64,000 bases of DNA. Source: Cytophagales bacterium (GTDB lineage: Bacteria > Bacteroidota > Bacteroidia > Cytophagales > Bernardetiaceae). The notes under the pieces were generated by a model that did not search any database, was not told the origin of the DNA, and was given only the letters and a program-made list of their open reading frames with translations. Position 1 is the stretch's first letter. Each line of letters opens with the position of its first letter. The stretch is from assembly GCA_013299045.1 (NCBI GenBank), contig JAAFJX010000012.1, positions 62,001-126,000 on the forward strand. Reading direction: 5' to 3'. This document shows positions 17,701-26,794 of this stretch, one piece after another. A program made the position numbers and the translations under genes.

Positions 17701-20700
17701 ATATACAAAATTACGACACTCACCAGCGCAGTAGGCTGTTCGGCTGCCATCGCTGATTTGACCGATAGCGCTCGAATAAGGGTCATTCCTATCCCGAACG
17801 TGGCGCTCACTTCCAATGACTTTGACAATAAAATTTGCCGCAACCAGCCTATTAAATTCACAGCTACGGGTGCCGCCTACTATAAATTCTTCATCAATGG
17901 TGTTTTGATGCAAGAAGGCACAGCAGCCACTTTCACCCCAACAACTGGCATTCTGAATACAGGAGACTTGGTCTGGGCAACAGGAATTAATCCGCCTACA
18001 GACTGCAAAGATACAAGCAACGTCATCACGATGACCGTAAACCGTATTCCTGTAACCTCTATTGGGGTTTCGCCACGAGAAATATGCCCAGGTGGAGATA
18101 CGCTCAAGCTCACTTCTACGCTTACTGGCCCAACAGGCTCTTTCATTTACGATTGGCGTAAGGTGTCTGGCACAACAGCCATACCCGTAGGTACGGGCGC
18201 TGCAACCCTTTCTGTAACCGACACAGGGCGTTATTTTCTTATCATTACAGAAAACCTCGTAACAGGCTGCCAGTACAGAACCGACACCATCAAAGTTAAT
18301 TTCAAAGCACCACCAGTTCTAAACGTGCGTGATACCGTGGTTTGTATGAATGATAGGCCCGCTATTTTGGTCGCGCAAGACCTCACACATGGTACGGCCA
18401 TCACCTACCAATGGTTCAATACCGCCACTCCCACAACGGTTATCGGAACAAATGGTACTTTGGCTGTTAGTGTGGCTGGCCTTTACCGCGTTGTTATCAA
18501 AGACACCACAACAGGGTGTACACGAACCGATTTGGCCAGAGTAACCTTTAATCCAAACCCTGATTTTGAAATTAAAGGCCACGATAAGCCACTTTGCGAG
18601 GGTCGCGATACACTCACACTTGACGCGTCAAACTTGGACAGTATGCAGATTGTTTGGATAGGGGCTGGACTTTTGCCTTTGGGTACGGATAATCGTAGCC
18701 GAATTGTTACGCAAAGTGGCGTAGTTACGGTTATTGTAACAGATACCTCTAAAGCCTCACTTTGTAGAACGGTTAAATACATTGATGTAAAAATCAACGA
18801 TATTCCGCTCATAGAGCCTGCTCTAAAAGACTACAAGATTTGTGAGGATACAATAAGTATTCGCTTAAATGCCTTGCACCCCACACACGCCTCCAACGCA
18901 ACGTATGCTTGGCGAAATCTTAAAACAGGAGAAGTAGTAGGCACTGAGGGCTTCTTGAATTTAAGCTTTGAAAACGATTATGCCGAAACGCTCTATGAGG
19001 TATTGGTTACGCACCCTAATTCGGGTTGTAGCCGTCGCGATACCGCAGCTGTTACTTTTCAGAAAAAGTCCAATGCAGAAATCAGTATTGAAAACGGCCA
19101 ACTGGCACTCTGTATAGGCGAAAAAGTGCAATTACGCGGTACAGGCGGCACGAGTTACCGCTGGAGTACTGGCGAAACAACTGAATTGATTACCTTTGAA
19201 GGCAAAGCGCCCGGTTTTTATGCCATCGTTCTGAGCGCTGATTTTGCAACCACTTGTGGCCAAAGCAAGGATACTGTGGAGATACAGGTAAAACCTAAGC
19301 CTTTGGCACTCATAGCCGATACGCTCATAACCGCCTGCCAGAATACGCCAATCGTTTTGAACGGCGCAAATTTTAGCCACGACTTTAGCACGCTCTATAC
19401 TTGGACAAATTTAGAAAGCAATGCCATACTAGGCACAGAAGCCAAACTGACCCTTGTTTTTGACAGCCTAACAACACCTAGTTTTGACCGCTTCCGAGTA
19501 GGGCTTAGCGTGCAAGATAGTCTCACAAATTGTTTGGCTATGGACACTGTTGTTATTGATTTTGAGCCAAGTAGCGCCGTTGAAATTGACTCTAACGCGC
19601 TCACAGAAGTCTGTTTGAATGACACCATTGTTTTGCAAGCCAAAGGGGCGGCGCGCTATCTTTGGAATACAGGCGATACAACTGCACAAATTCGTATAAA
19701 GGCTACCAAGCCAGGATTTATGACTTTTATTGTTCAGGCTAATGCTGCTAATTTGTGTGCAAGCACCATGGATACGCTCTTTGTGCGTGTACGTCCTTTG
19801 CCTACAATACAATTAAGTGCCGTGAATCAAATGGATAGCATCAAAATTTGTGCCGATGACTCCATCACACTTTTGCCGCGAGGTGGTCTCAGCTACGAGT
19901 GGGGGCACGACCCGCTAGCACGCGATACCATTCGCGTAAGTCCTAAAAAGTCAATGACCTACTATGTCATTGGTACAGACAAATTTGGTTGTAAAAACAC
20001 AGATTCTCTCTACGTGGAAGTTAGCCCTACGGTAGATTTAGGGCCAAACCAAGTGGCCTGCATGGGCGATACTCTCACACTGGGACAAATAAGCACCGAC
20101 ACAACGGCCACTTACAAATGGTTACCTACTGGCCAAACTACAGCGCTCATTCAGGTTACAAAGTCTGGCAAATACATCGTCAAAGTAAAGACTGCCGAGT
20201 GTAGTTATGAGCGTAACGTATCAGTGAGCTTCAAGGCACAGCCCAAAATTGAATACGTCAAAGACACCGTTTTTTGTTTTGAGGCATTCCCTAACCAAGG
20301 CCAAATTATAGAGCACGAACTTAAATTCAAACTGTTGAATCCAGACACTGCTGCTCAATACATTTACGTTTGGACGGACAGTACAGGCCAAATTGTAGGC
20401 AATGAGCCAGTGCTCAAAATCAGGAAAGGGGGGCGTTACAGCCTAAAAATCATGGCAAAGTATAGCGTTACTTGCGATACTGACTTGCAAATGAACGTTG
20501 ATGAGGCTTGCCCAGCCCGTATTTTCGTCCCTACTGCCTTCACGCCTAATGACGACGGCCTAAACGACCACTTTGAAGTGTTTGGTGCAAACATCAAATT
20601 CTTTGAAATGATGATATTTAATCGTTGGAATCAAGTGGTTTACTATAAATCCACCCAAGATTTTAGAAACCTAAAAAAGGAAGACTTCTGGAACGGCACT

Positions 20701-20814
20701 TATAAAGGTAGCCCACTTGAAGATGGCAATTTCGTTTATATCATCAAATATCAAGCTGAGGGCGAGCGCGAACCAGTAAAAAAGGTACATGGCGCTCTGA
20801 CCTTATTGAGATAA
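14716..20814 (+). CDS. 2032-aa IgGFc-binding-domain surface protein with T9SS type B (CHU_C) tail
   Basis: Huge exported protein. A long signal sequence ends near residue 47 (SIGQIAPSLAQ). Residues about 50-480 match the IgGFc-binding N-terminal domain type, with GREFWLGFADA and repeated strands such as ITVTSRVGATVSIFG and TQDGTNVTITPN. The middle (about 480-1900) is a series of some 80-100-aa Ig/PKD-like modules, many with a Cys-containing opening and an xYxW core (YQWRDL, YQWKDLG, YQWRKDG). The end FVPTAFTPNDDGLNDHF plus FNRWNQVVYY is the gliding-motility-associated CHU_C domain, a type B signal for the type IX secretion system. Expected role is cell-surface adhesion or matrix structure (family-level inference). 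No secretion-system gene is nearby. Confidence 0.88.
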   Translation: MQTIFYILEKQVKTQFRYCYEPVSYILCLLSIAFITSIGQIAPSLAQCTRTTEGREFWLGFADARDGTDEQLSITVTSRVGATVSIFGGTGSTLLATFLVGAGGSTTTIVTEAWENETTEVIENKGIRVECSDLCNVYALSYQRNSADATLIYPTPSLGDEYYIMTYAQATALTNTQVRNSEFLIVATQDGTNVTITPNKITTALKPANVPFTITLNKGQSYQVKSGEFSGAGSALPAGQGDLTGSKVTSTKPIAVFGANIATVVPNINTCCWDHLYEQMAPISVWGKKFITVPYKTRLWDVFRVLARIDGTVVSIGGTAVATLNEGQFYEFDTNGSNVPKQITATNPVMVMQFSTSTNADAVGNADPFMINLSPIEQTVEDITFVAFTSSVITAYYLNILTETTNVSNMRYDGAPIAPISFVAIPGTIYSRAQLDIVAGTHRLTNNGSGIGFSANIYGYGPFESYGYAAGVNLTPQLNFLFGTASVDNDVEDFCDSEGAQTFIAEYSVPGSTLSYSWKNMTTGLVVSTTDALLANNFSATTDYELSINDLTGGCSIKDTLRVIFYKVPTASISQGDSTKNTYRFCLADSAKRFTATHPDNAGLVVQHYWLDVASGDTLGNGLTQTLPALLGSFQYILHTYNTADTSKVCFDADTITVVYNQGLPVDIRHLGVIKDTVVFCDDDGAQTLSAADPSHISVSYQWRDLTRDVDLGTAVTQTANIFGANTLYEVEVTNLLTGCTSKDSIFVVFFAANVRSGGSASDVFRFCDDDGPRTLNAFDPLNGPSVVYQWKDLGTGAVVSSTSVLTAANFSDTTVYEIFLRDTISTCEARDTIMVIFRPTPAAEIRLNGVSMSSYVLCSGSGSLRLNGFSASNKHVRYQWRKDGAIISSDTAITVTDAFFGTFTYQLTVTDTISNCVATDNITISAYPRLTGRTSGTANICAGKTTPVTFTLAGTFPMTLTYTIRNPITGVIVATNTISGITASPVVINVSDSGIYKITTLTSAVGCSAAIADLTDSARIRVIPIPNVALTSNDFDNKICRNQPIKFTATGAAYYKFFINGVLMQEGTAATFTPTTGILNTGDLVWATGINPPTDCKDTSNVITMTVNRIPVTSIGVSPREICPGGDTLKLTSTLTGPTGSFIYDWRKVSGTTAIPVGTGAATLSVTDTGRYFLIITENLVTGCQYRTDTIKVNFKAPPVLNVRDTVVCMNDRPAILVAQDLTHGTAITYQWFNTATPTTVIGTNGTLAVSVAGLYRVVIKDTTTGCTRTDLARVTFNPNPDFEIKGHDKPLCEGRDTLTLDASNLDSMQIVWIGAGLLPLGTDNRSRIVTQSGVVTVIVTDTSKASLCRTVKYIDVKINDIPLIEPALKDYKICEDTISIRLNALHPTHASNATYAWRNLKTGEVVGTEGFLNLSFENDYAETLYEVLVTHPNSGCSRRDTAAVTFQKKSNAEISIENGQLALCIGEKVQLRGTGGTSYRWSTGETTELITFEGKAPGFYAIVLSADFATTCGQSKDTVEIQVKPKPLALIADTLITACQNTPIVLNGANFSHDFSTLYTWTNLESNAILGTEAKLTLVFDSLTTPSFDRFRVGLSVQDSLTNCLAMDTVVIDFEPSSAVEIDSNALTEVCLNDTIVLQAKGAARYLWNTGDTTAQIRIKATKPGFMTFIVQANAANLCASTMDTLFVRVRPLPTIQLSAVNQMDSIKICADDSITLLPRGGLSYEWGHDPLARDTIRVSPKKSMTYYVIGTDKFGCKNTDSLYVEVSPTVDLGPNQVACMGDTLTLGQISTDTTATYKWLPTGQTTALIQVTKSGKYIVKVKTAECSYERNVSVSFKAQPKIEYVKDTVFCFEAFPNQGQIIEHELKFKLLNPDTAAQYIYVWTDSTGQIVGNEPVLKIRKGGRYSLKIMAKYSVTCDTDLQMNVDEACPARIFVPTAFTPNDDGLNDHFEVFGANIKFFEMMIFNRWNQVVYYKSTQDFRNLKKEDFWNGTYKGSPLEDGNFVYIIKYQAEGEREPVKKVHGALTLLR

Positions 20815-20892
20815 AACAATTCTCTCAAATATTTGTTTTTTGAAACAAAAAGGCGCTTTTTTGCGGCTTCAAACTCGTTTGTAAAACTTCTT

Positions 20893-22005
20893 ATGGCTTT
20901 TTCAGCACCCGACATTCTTGCGGCTCTTAGTACCGTGGAAGACCCTGACCTCAAAAAGGATTTGGTAACACTTGGCATGATACAGAACCTGAGCGTCAGT
21001 TCGGAGCGTGTGTCCTTTACGGTGGTTCTTACTACGCCTGCTTGTCCGCTCAAGGAGCTTATCAAACGAAACTGCGAAGAGGCTGTACGTAAAGTTATTG
21101 GTGAAGCGGTTGTGCTACAAATTGAAATGACAGCGACGGTTACCACAATCAATGCAAACCCTGCTTTGCCGCAAGTCAAGAATATTATTGCAGTGGCTTC
21201 TGGTAAAGGTGGTGTGGGTAAATCTACAGTAACGAGCAATTTGGCTTTGGCTTTAGCTGCGAGCGGTTCTAAGGTAGGTATCATTGATGCAGACATTTTT
21301 GGGCCATCTATTCCTACGATGTTTGACTGCGAGAATATGCGTCCTGGTGTTATTGAAAGGCCAGGAAGCAAGCCAGAAGATAAAAAATACGTACTGATGC
21401 CACTAGAGCGCTATGGCATTAAATTACTCTCTATTGGTTTCATTGCACCGCCAGACAATGCGGTAGTTTGGCGTGGGCCTATGGCCACTTCAGCCTTGCG
21501 ACAGTTTATAAACGATTCTGAATGGGGCGAGTTGGATTATTTGTTGATAGATTTACCGCCCGGTACTAGCGATATTCATCTAACGCTCGTTCAAACGGTT
21601 TCCGTTACGGGAGTCGTAGTGGTTACAACACCTCAACGGGTGGCTTTGGCCGATGCACAAAAAGCAATTGCAATGTTTACGATGCCGCAAATCAATGTCC
21701 CTATTCTGGGTGTAGTAGAAAACATGGCTTACTTTACACCAGCAGAACTCCCTGATAGCAAGTATTATCTTTTCGGAAAAGACGGCGGTAAAGTATTGGC
21801 TAAGCGTAATGATGTGCCATTTTTGGGTGAAATCCCTTTAGTACAGCGCATCAGAGAGGCTGGTGATGAAGGCACGCCCGCTATCTTGCAACCCGAACTG
21901 CCAGTTGCAGCGGCTTTTAAAGAATTGGCGGGTGCTCTGGCGCAAAACATAGCCATACGCAATGCGAATAAAGATAAAACTAAAATTGTAGAAATAAAGC
22001 GCTAG
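20893..22005 (+). CDS. mrp: Mrp/ApbC-type P-loop ATPase, iron-sulfur carrier
   Basis: 370 aa from the ATG at 20893 (MAFSAPDILAALSTV); a TTG at 20833 adds 20 unconvincing residues. Residues 1-90 are a MIP18/DUF59 domain; residues 104-111 are the deviant Walker A GKGGVGKS, followed by the switch regions DADIFGPSIPTMF and DLPPGTSD. Such proteins bind and deliver Fe-S clusters to target apoproteins. The CxxC motif present in many ApbC/Nbp35 relatives is not seen at its usual place, where the sequence reads NMAYFTPAEL; I believe this is common in Bacteroidota, but it bears on how a cluster is held. The thioesterase gene follows after 20 bp. Confidence 0.9.
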   Translation: MAFSAPDILAALSTVEDPDLKKDLVTLGMIQNLSVSSERVSFTVVLTTPACPLKELIKRNCEEAVRKVIGEAVVLQIEMTATVTTINANPALPQVKNIIAVASGKGGVGKSTVTSNLALALAASGSKVGIIDADIFGPSIPTMFDCENMRPGVIERPGSKPEDKKYVLMPLERYGIKLLSIGFIAPPDNAVVWRGPMATSALRQFINDSEWGELDYLLIDLPPGTSDIHLTLVQTVSVTGVVVVTTPQRVALADAQKAIAMFTMPQINVPILGVVENMAYFTPAELPDSKYYLFGKDGGKVLAKRNDVPFLGEIPLVQRIREAGDEGTPAILQPELPVAAAFKELAGALAQNIAIRNANKDKTKIVEIKR

Positions 22006-22025
22006 TTTTTGCTGCGTGGCTGCCC

Positions 22026-22445
22026 ATGACCTACCTAGATTTCCCTTTTGCAAGCGCTGTGCCTATACGTTGGTCTGACCTAGACGAACTTGGTATGGTG
22101 AATAATGCCAAGTATCTGACCTATTGTGAAGAAGCCAGAGCAGCCTTTTTTTTGGATAAGCTCAACTGGAATTGGGTAGAGCTAGGCGCTTTGGTGGCCT
22201 CTATAACCATCAATTACAAATTTCCAATTCGCTACGAACATAAAATTACGGTCTTTATGGGTGTAGAAAGCATTAAAAATGCCAGTTTTATACTCAAGTC
22301 TGCAGTTTGTAGCGCAAACAAAGATGGGACTTGGCTCTTACACGCCGAAGCTCAGGTAGCCATGGTAGCCTATAATCTGACCTCACGCAAACCCACTGCT
22401 CTGCCCGAATATGCGCGTGAGGCTTTGACTAAGTTTTTACTATAA
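22026..22445 (+). CDS. 4HBT hot-dog acyl-CoA thioesterase
   Basis: 139 aa. The hot-dog signature IRWSDLDELGMVNNAKYLTYCEEAR carries the catalytic Asp typical of the 4-hydroxybenzoyl-CoA thioesterase/YbgC/FadM group, followed by the central helix and the strand ITINYKFPIRYEHKITV. It would hydrolyse acyl-CoA thioesters; chain-length preference is not predictable. It starts 20 bp after mrp and is likely in the same transcript. Confidence 0.85.
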   Translation: MTYLDFPFASAVPIRWSDLDELGMVNNAKYLTYCEEARAAFFLDKLNWNWVELGALVASITINYKFPIRYEHKITVFMGVESIKNASFILKSAVCSANKDGTWLLHAEAQVAMVAYNLTSRKPTALPEYAREALTKFLL

Positions 22446-22635
22446 AAACTTTAAATGGATAAGAAGTGTTAAAAACTGTAACATTTTAGTAAAAAAAACG
22501 TACAAAAAGTGTACAAGTCGTTGCTTTTACTGCAAAGGTTGTTTTTATTTGGCCTCAAAGAAATGCGGTTTTATATTATCCACAAAAGCGGCCGTTTGCG
22601 CTTAGGAATTTTAAAAACTGGATATTAAGAAGAAT

Positions 22636-23871
22636 ATGTTTAAGCGGGATACAAGACTACACGATAAGGACGAAGAGGTTATCTATGAGTTGCCTTATAT
22701 GAGGCAAATGGGTAGTAACTTCTTAGGGAAGTTTATGATGGGTTTGGCTTTTGCGTACAGCGTGTCATGGATGCCGTTTTTTATGCTCAAGATCATTTTT
22801 GCTGCCGTAGCCGTAACCACAATTGGCCCACTTTTTATGGATATCTGGGGAAGACAAATCAAGGGCTTGAAACTAACCCGAGATTATTTGGATATCAGCA
22901 AGGGCGCTAGCAAATCAACTGTTCGTGTCTATTTGAATGAAATAAAGCGCGTTGAAGTAGTTGAAAAACAACGCAATACCCGTCATCACCGCTATGAGCG
23001 CAAGCGCTACGACGAAATTAGCACAGTTCTGCTAGAGCGTGAGCAAGAACGTACCCGCGAGTGGCACCCAGAGGCCAAGTGTGTCATTACGCTGTCTTCT
23101 GGTAGAAGAGAAGAAATAGCATTTAAGTACTTTAATGAAGGCGATTTTGATGAGTTTTTAGATATTTTCCAAGAAACCTATCATGTGGCCATTGAGGGAT
23201 TGCCACAAAATGCTAAAACAGAAAGTGAAGCCAAAGCACGCTTGCATCGTCGTTTTGAACCAAAAGACGAAATAGCTTTGCTTCTTGACGAAAATGAACA
23301 ACTCTTGCAGCAAAACAAAAACTATCTTAAAGATGAGTTAAGTCTTAAAAAAGACCTTGAGGACAGCCTGCGCGATACTTACCGAACCATTTACTTCTTG
23401 CGTGATGCCCTCGAGGTTAGCCTCATGGACAGAGACACCGTGCGTATCATTCATGAGTCCCGAAATCCGGACAATACTGTGGCTTTTGTATTAGAAAATG
23501 ACTACAAGCCCAATTTGGGCGACGACAATATTCAAACCGGACGTTTGCTCATTGAAGCTGCCAGCAAAAACTTGAGCTTGGTGGAAACCAGAATAGCCTA
23601 TTATACAAAAATTATCCATGAGCACGAGATGATAAAGTTTCAGCTTGAAAATAAGCGAAAACTCAAGCGTCTGACTCAAAATTTAGAAGATTTGCAGCAT
23701 AAAAATACAAATAAAAGCCTGGACATATCTGTACAGAACTTTTCAGAAGAAATCAATAGTGCGCTGTTAAATAGTTTAAAAGAACTGACTGAGCGCGTTC
23801 ATGGGCTTAATGATTTAGAAAAAGCCATGACCCTTAATCAGCACATTTCCCTTTTCAAAGATAACAAGTAG
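22636..23871 (+). CDS. membrane-anchored coiled-coil protein of unknown function
   Basis: 411 aa. Two closely spaced hydrophobic segments lie at residues about 32-72 (FMMGLAFAYSVSWMPFFML and IIFAAVAVTTIGPLFM). A strand-rich domain at 75-195 (LKLTRDYLDISKG to CVITLSSGRREEIAFKYF) resembles bacterial PH-like folds in outline only. From about 210 to the end it is mostly charged helix with heptads (LLDENEQLLQQNKNYLKDEL), predicted coiled coil facing the cytoplasm. I do not recognise the family. It lies between the thioesterase and comM, with 190 bp before it and 55 bp after it. Confidence 0.6.
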   Translation: MFKRDTRLHDKDEEVIYELPYMRQMGSNFLGKFMMGLAFAYSVSWMPFFMLKIIFAAVAVTTIGPLFMDIWGRQIKGLKLTRDYLDISKGASKSTVRVYLNEIKRVEVVEKQRNTRHHRYERKRYDEISTVLLEREQERTREWHPEAKCVITLSSGRREEIAFKYFNEGDFDEFLDIFQETYHVAIEGLPQNAKTESEAKARLHRRFEPKDEIALLLDENEQLLQQNKNYLKDELSLKKDLEDSLRDTYRTIYFLRDALEVSLMDRDTVRIIHESRNPDNTVAFVLENDYKPNLGDDNIQTGRLLIEAASKNLSLVETRIAYYTKIIHEHEMIKFQLENKRKLKRLTQNLEDLQHKNTNKSLDISVQNFSEEINSALLNSLKELTERVHGLNDLEKAMTLNQHISLFKDNK

Positions 23872-23926
23872 TGTTTAGCCTGATGGCAAGGCCATTAGAC
23901 GCATTCCCTTTTGAAAGAAGTATGTC

Positions 23927-25471
23927 ATGTCAATAGCCAAAACTTATGGCGGTAGCGTCTTAGGCGTAGATGCCCGAATTATTACTCTGGAGGTCAATGT
24001 TTTGGCAGGAACGCGGCTTTTCATTGTAGGCCTGCCCGACAGCGCCGTTAAGGAAAGCGAGCAGCGGGTGGAGTCTGCCATTAAGCACATGGGCTTTAAA
24101 CTTCCTCGCCAAAAAACAGTTATCAATTTGGCTCCTGCTGATGTACGAAAAGAAGGTTCTGCATATGACTTGCCTATTTCTCTTGGTATTTTGCAGGCTT
24201 CTGGCCAAATCCATGCAGCAAACATGGACAAGTACATCATTTTGGGCGAGCTAGCGCTCGACGGCATCTTGAGGCCTATCAAAGGTGTTCTGCCGATAGC
24301 CATAGAGGCCAGAAAACAGGGCTTCAAAGGGTTTATATTGCCCAAAGAAAACGCTTATGAGGCTGCCATTGTCAATAATTTGGACGTTATCCCTGTAGAA
24401 AGTTTGGCTGATGCCATTTCCTTTTTGGAAGGCGACTCAGAGCTTAAGCCACTCATTTACGATACCAGAGAGCGTTTTGTTGCACAGCAGAACGACTACG
24501 ATACCGACTTTGCCGACGTACAAGGCCAGGAAAACATTAAGCGCGCTTTGGAGATAGCGGCTGCTGGTGGACACAACGTCATCATGGTAGGGCCGCCTGG
24601 TGCTGGCAAAACGATGCTAGCCAAGCGTTTTGCTAGCATTTTACCGCCACTGACCCTGCTTGAGGCATTAGAAACTACCAAAATTCATTCTGTCGCTGGT
24701 AAGCTCGGCAGCAATTCTTCCCTCATAGCCACGCGCCCCTACCGCGCTCCGCACCACACCATCAGCGATGTAGCGCTTGTGGGAGGAGGTACAAACCCAC
24801 AGCCGGGCGAAATTTCTTTGGCGCACAATGGTGTTCTATTCCTGGACGAGCTCCCAGAGTTTAAGCGGACTGTTCTAGAAGTTTTGCGTCAGCCTCTTGA
24901 AGAGCGCCGTGTCTGTATCTCCCGTGCGAAGCAAAGCGTGGACTTTCCTGCAAGTTTTATTCTACTCGCCAGCATGAACCCTTGCCCCTGCGGTTATTTC
25001 AACCACCCGGACAAGGCTTGTGTGTGTCCACCAGGCAGCGTACAGCGTTACATGAACAAGGTCAGTGGGCCATTGCTCGACCGTATAGACCTGCACGTTG
25101 AGGTTACGCCCGTTTCTTTTGACCAGATGACGGCAAACAGACGCACCGTTAGCAGCCAAGAAATTAGGCAGCGTGTCATAAAAGCCCGAAATATTCAGGC
25201 AGAGCGCTTTAATGGCATGGAACAGGTTTACTCAAACGCCATGATGCCCTCGCAAATGGTTAAGAAAATATGCGTTCTGAACGAAGAAAGCAAGAAAAAA
25301 CTTAGAATGGCCATGGAAAAGCTCGGACTCTCTGCCCGTGGTTACGACCGCATCTTGAAGGTGTCTAGAACCATTGCCGACCTGGACAATTCTGCCGACG
25401 TACAGACCGAACACGTTACAGAGGCTATACAGTACCGTAATTTAGACCGCAGCGAGTGGGGAAGCCAATAA
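23927..25471 (+). CDS. comM: YifB/ComM-family Mg-chelatase-like AAA+ ATPase
   Basis: 514 aa, the usual family length. The N-terminal Lon-protease-like ChlI domain begins with the diagnostic VLGVDARIITLEVNV and GLPDSAVKESEQRVESAI. The AAA+ core has Walker A GPPGAGKTMLAKR and Walker B NGVLFLDELPEF. The Cys-rich loop MNPCPCGYFNHPDKAC with nearby Cys residues is also typical. ComM is a hexameric helicase that promotes branch migration during natural transformation in other bacteria; that role here is inferred from the family. No other competence gene is in the window. Confidence 0.9.
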   Translation: MSIAKTYGGSVLGVDARIITLEVNVLAGTRLFIVGLPDSAVKESEQRVESAIKHMGFKLPRQKTVINLAPADVRKEGSAYDLPISLGILQASGQIHAANMDKYIILGELALDGILRPIKGVLPIAIEARKQGFKGFILPKENAYEAAIVNNLDVIPVESLADAISFLEGDSELKPLIYDTRERFVAQQNDYDTDFADVQGQENIKRALEIAAAGGHNVIMVGPPGAGKTMLAKRFASILPPLTLLEALETTKIHSVAGKLGSNSSLIATRPYRAPHHTISDVALVGGGTNPQPGEISLAHNGVLFLDELPEFKRTVLEVLRQPLEERRVCISRAKQSVDFPASFILLASMNPCPCGYFNHPDKACVCPPGSVQRYMNKVSGPLLDRIDLHVEVTPVSFDQMTANRRTVSSQEIRQRVIKARNIQAERFNGMEQVYSNAMMPSQMVKKICVLNEESKKKLRMAMEKLGLSARGYDRILKVSRTIADLDNSADVQTEHVTEAIQYRNLDRSEWGSQ

Positions 25472-25585
25472 TTTTTTTGTTTGTTAAACCTATTGAATGT
25501 ACAGAACTCTAATTGATACAGAGCAAAAGCATAATGCCTAAGCTCTGGCGTTTTCATTCATTGATATTCAAAAAGAAAAAACTTT

Positions 25586-26521
25586 ATGAAAAGCAACAAA
25601 ACAATTATTGGAATACTGTTATTGCTGATTCTTTTTATAACAGACGGTCAGGTTTTTGCGCAAAGAAAGCACCATGGCAAAAAGCGCAAAGAAGCCCGTA
25701 CTGAAATACGGAATTACATACACAACAACGTTCTGCCCGTGATGCTCCCGCTCCGTGAACGCCTGGAAACCAAGCTAAACGACAGCGAGAAAAGCACGAT
25801 TGCCGCTAGCAAAGTTGCGCTGAAAACTCTGCACACAGAATGTAAAACCTTACGCAAACAGATGCAGGAATGTCGCAAAGCACAAAAGCCTATTCCGGAA
25901 GACTTGCAGCTTAAAATGATGGCTTTGCGTGAGAAAAGACAAGCCGCTCTTGAGCCAGTAAAAGCCATTGCGGAAGCTCAGAAAGCGAATATTGAGGAGC
26001 TTTTAGCAGAGGTGAGTGCACAAAAGGAAACTTGGAAGGCAGACTTGAAAGCCATCATGGATAAATACCGTGAAGGTAGCAAAGGACATGGCGATAAAAA
26101 AGAAGGCTGCGACAAAGATAAAGACAGTGCTTGTAAAGGTGGTGAAGAAGATTGTACCAAAGCCAATAGAGGAGGCCACGTAGCTAGAATACTTCGCCCA
26201 GTAGGCTTTCTGCTTTTAGATGCAAACATTATGGGCGAGGAAACGCCAAACAAGAACAACTCAGGTTTTAACACCCAAGTATTTCCTAACCCAAGCAGCA
26301 TCAGTAACAAGATTACATTTGAGCTTGCTGAAAGTGGCCATGTACAAATTGATTTGCTCAATAAAAATGGGCTGGTATTGAAAAACGTTTTGAATGAAAA
26401 GCGACCTTCAGGCCCCAACACGATTGAGGTGGATAATAGTATTCTCAACAACGACGTGTACTATTACCGAATCAGCACCCCAAAAGGCAGCGAAACAAAA
26501 CGCTTTATTATTGACAAATAA
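25586..26521 (+). CDS. secreted helical protein with T9SS type A tail
   Basis: 311 aa. The signal peptide ends at about residue 25 (LLLLILFITDGQVFAQ). Residues 30-165 are highly charged, almost all helical, with two Cys (HTECKTLRKQMQECRKAQ), broadly like the Spy/CpxP-type helical hairpin (resemblance only). A Cys/Lys/Asp-rich linker follows at about 168-195 (KEGCDKDKDSACKGGEEDC). The last 75 residues are a type IX sorting domain, FPNPSS through YYYRISTPKGSETKRFIID. A cell-surface or released protein is expected. Function unknown; the Cys-rich linker could bind metal (speculative). Confidence 0.7.
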   Translation: MKSNKTIIGILLLLILFITDGQVFAQRKHHGKKRKEARTEIRNYIHNNVLPVMLPLRERLETKLNDSEKSTIAASKVALKTLHTECKTLRKQMQECRKAQKPIPEDLQLKMMALREKRQAALEPVKAIAEAQKANIEELLAEVSAQKETWKADLKAIMDKYREGSKGHGDKKEGCDKDKDSACKGGEEDCTKANRGGHVARILRPVGFLLLDANIMGEETPNKNNSGFNTQVFPNPSSISNKITFELAESGHVQIDLLNKNGLVLKNVLNEKRPSGPNTIEVDNSILNNDVYYYRISTPKGSETKRFIIDK

Positions 26522-26696
26522 TTCAATGACGGGTTAATCTGTGCCTTTACCCGACTGCCCCAAATATCGTTCATTAAAAACTTAACCGGCTTTGTTTGCC
26601 TGTTAAAGATTTGTGGAACATATTTTGGGCAGTTTTTTGCGCTAAGCAGAAACCATCAGTGGCATAATTTTTTTTTTTTGGAACACTATGGTTGAA

Positions 26697-26728
26697 ATTG
26701 AAAATACCGCGTTTTCTAGCTACTTTTG
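26697..26728 (+). promoter_or_regulatory. promoter of rnd
   Basis: The -7 box TACTTTTG (26721-26728) is a full match to TAnnTTTG and is followed by C. ATTG at 26697-26700 (three of four bases of TTTG) lies 20 bp upstream. The rnd ATG is 66 bp downstream. Confidence 0.45.
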
Positions 26729-26794
26729 CGTTTGAGGGAGCATTATGGCCAACGCTTTCGCCTAAACGCTCTTGACAGTTATTAGATAGCAATC

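Noticed and set aside
26521-26580. Terminator after the secreted helical protein
   Set aside because: The CGGGTTAA/TTTACCCG pairing gives only a short stem without a T tract.
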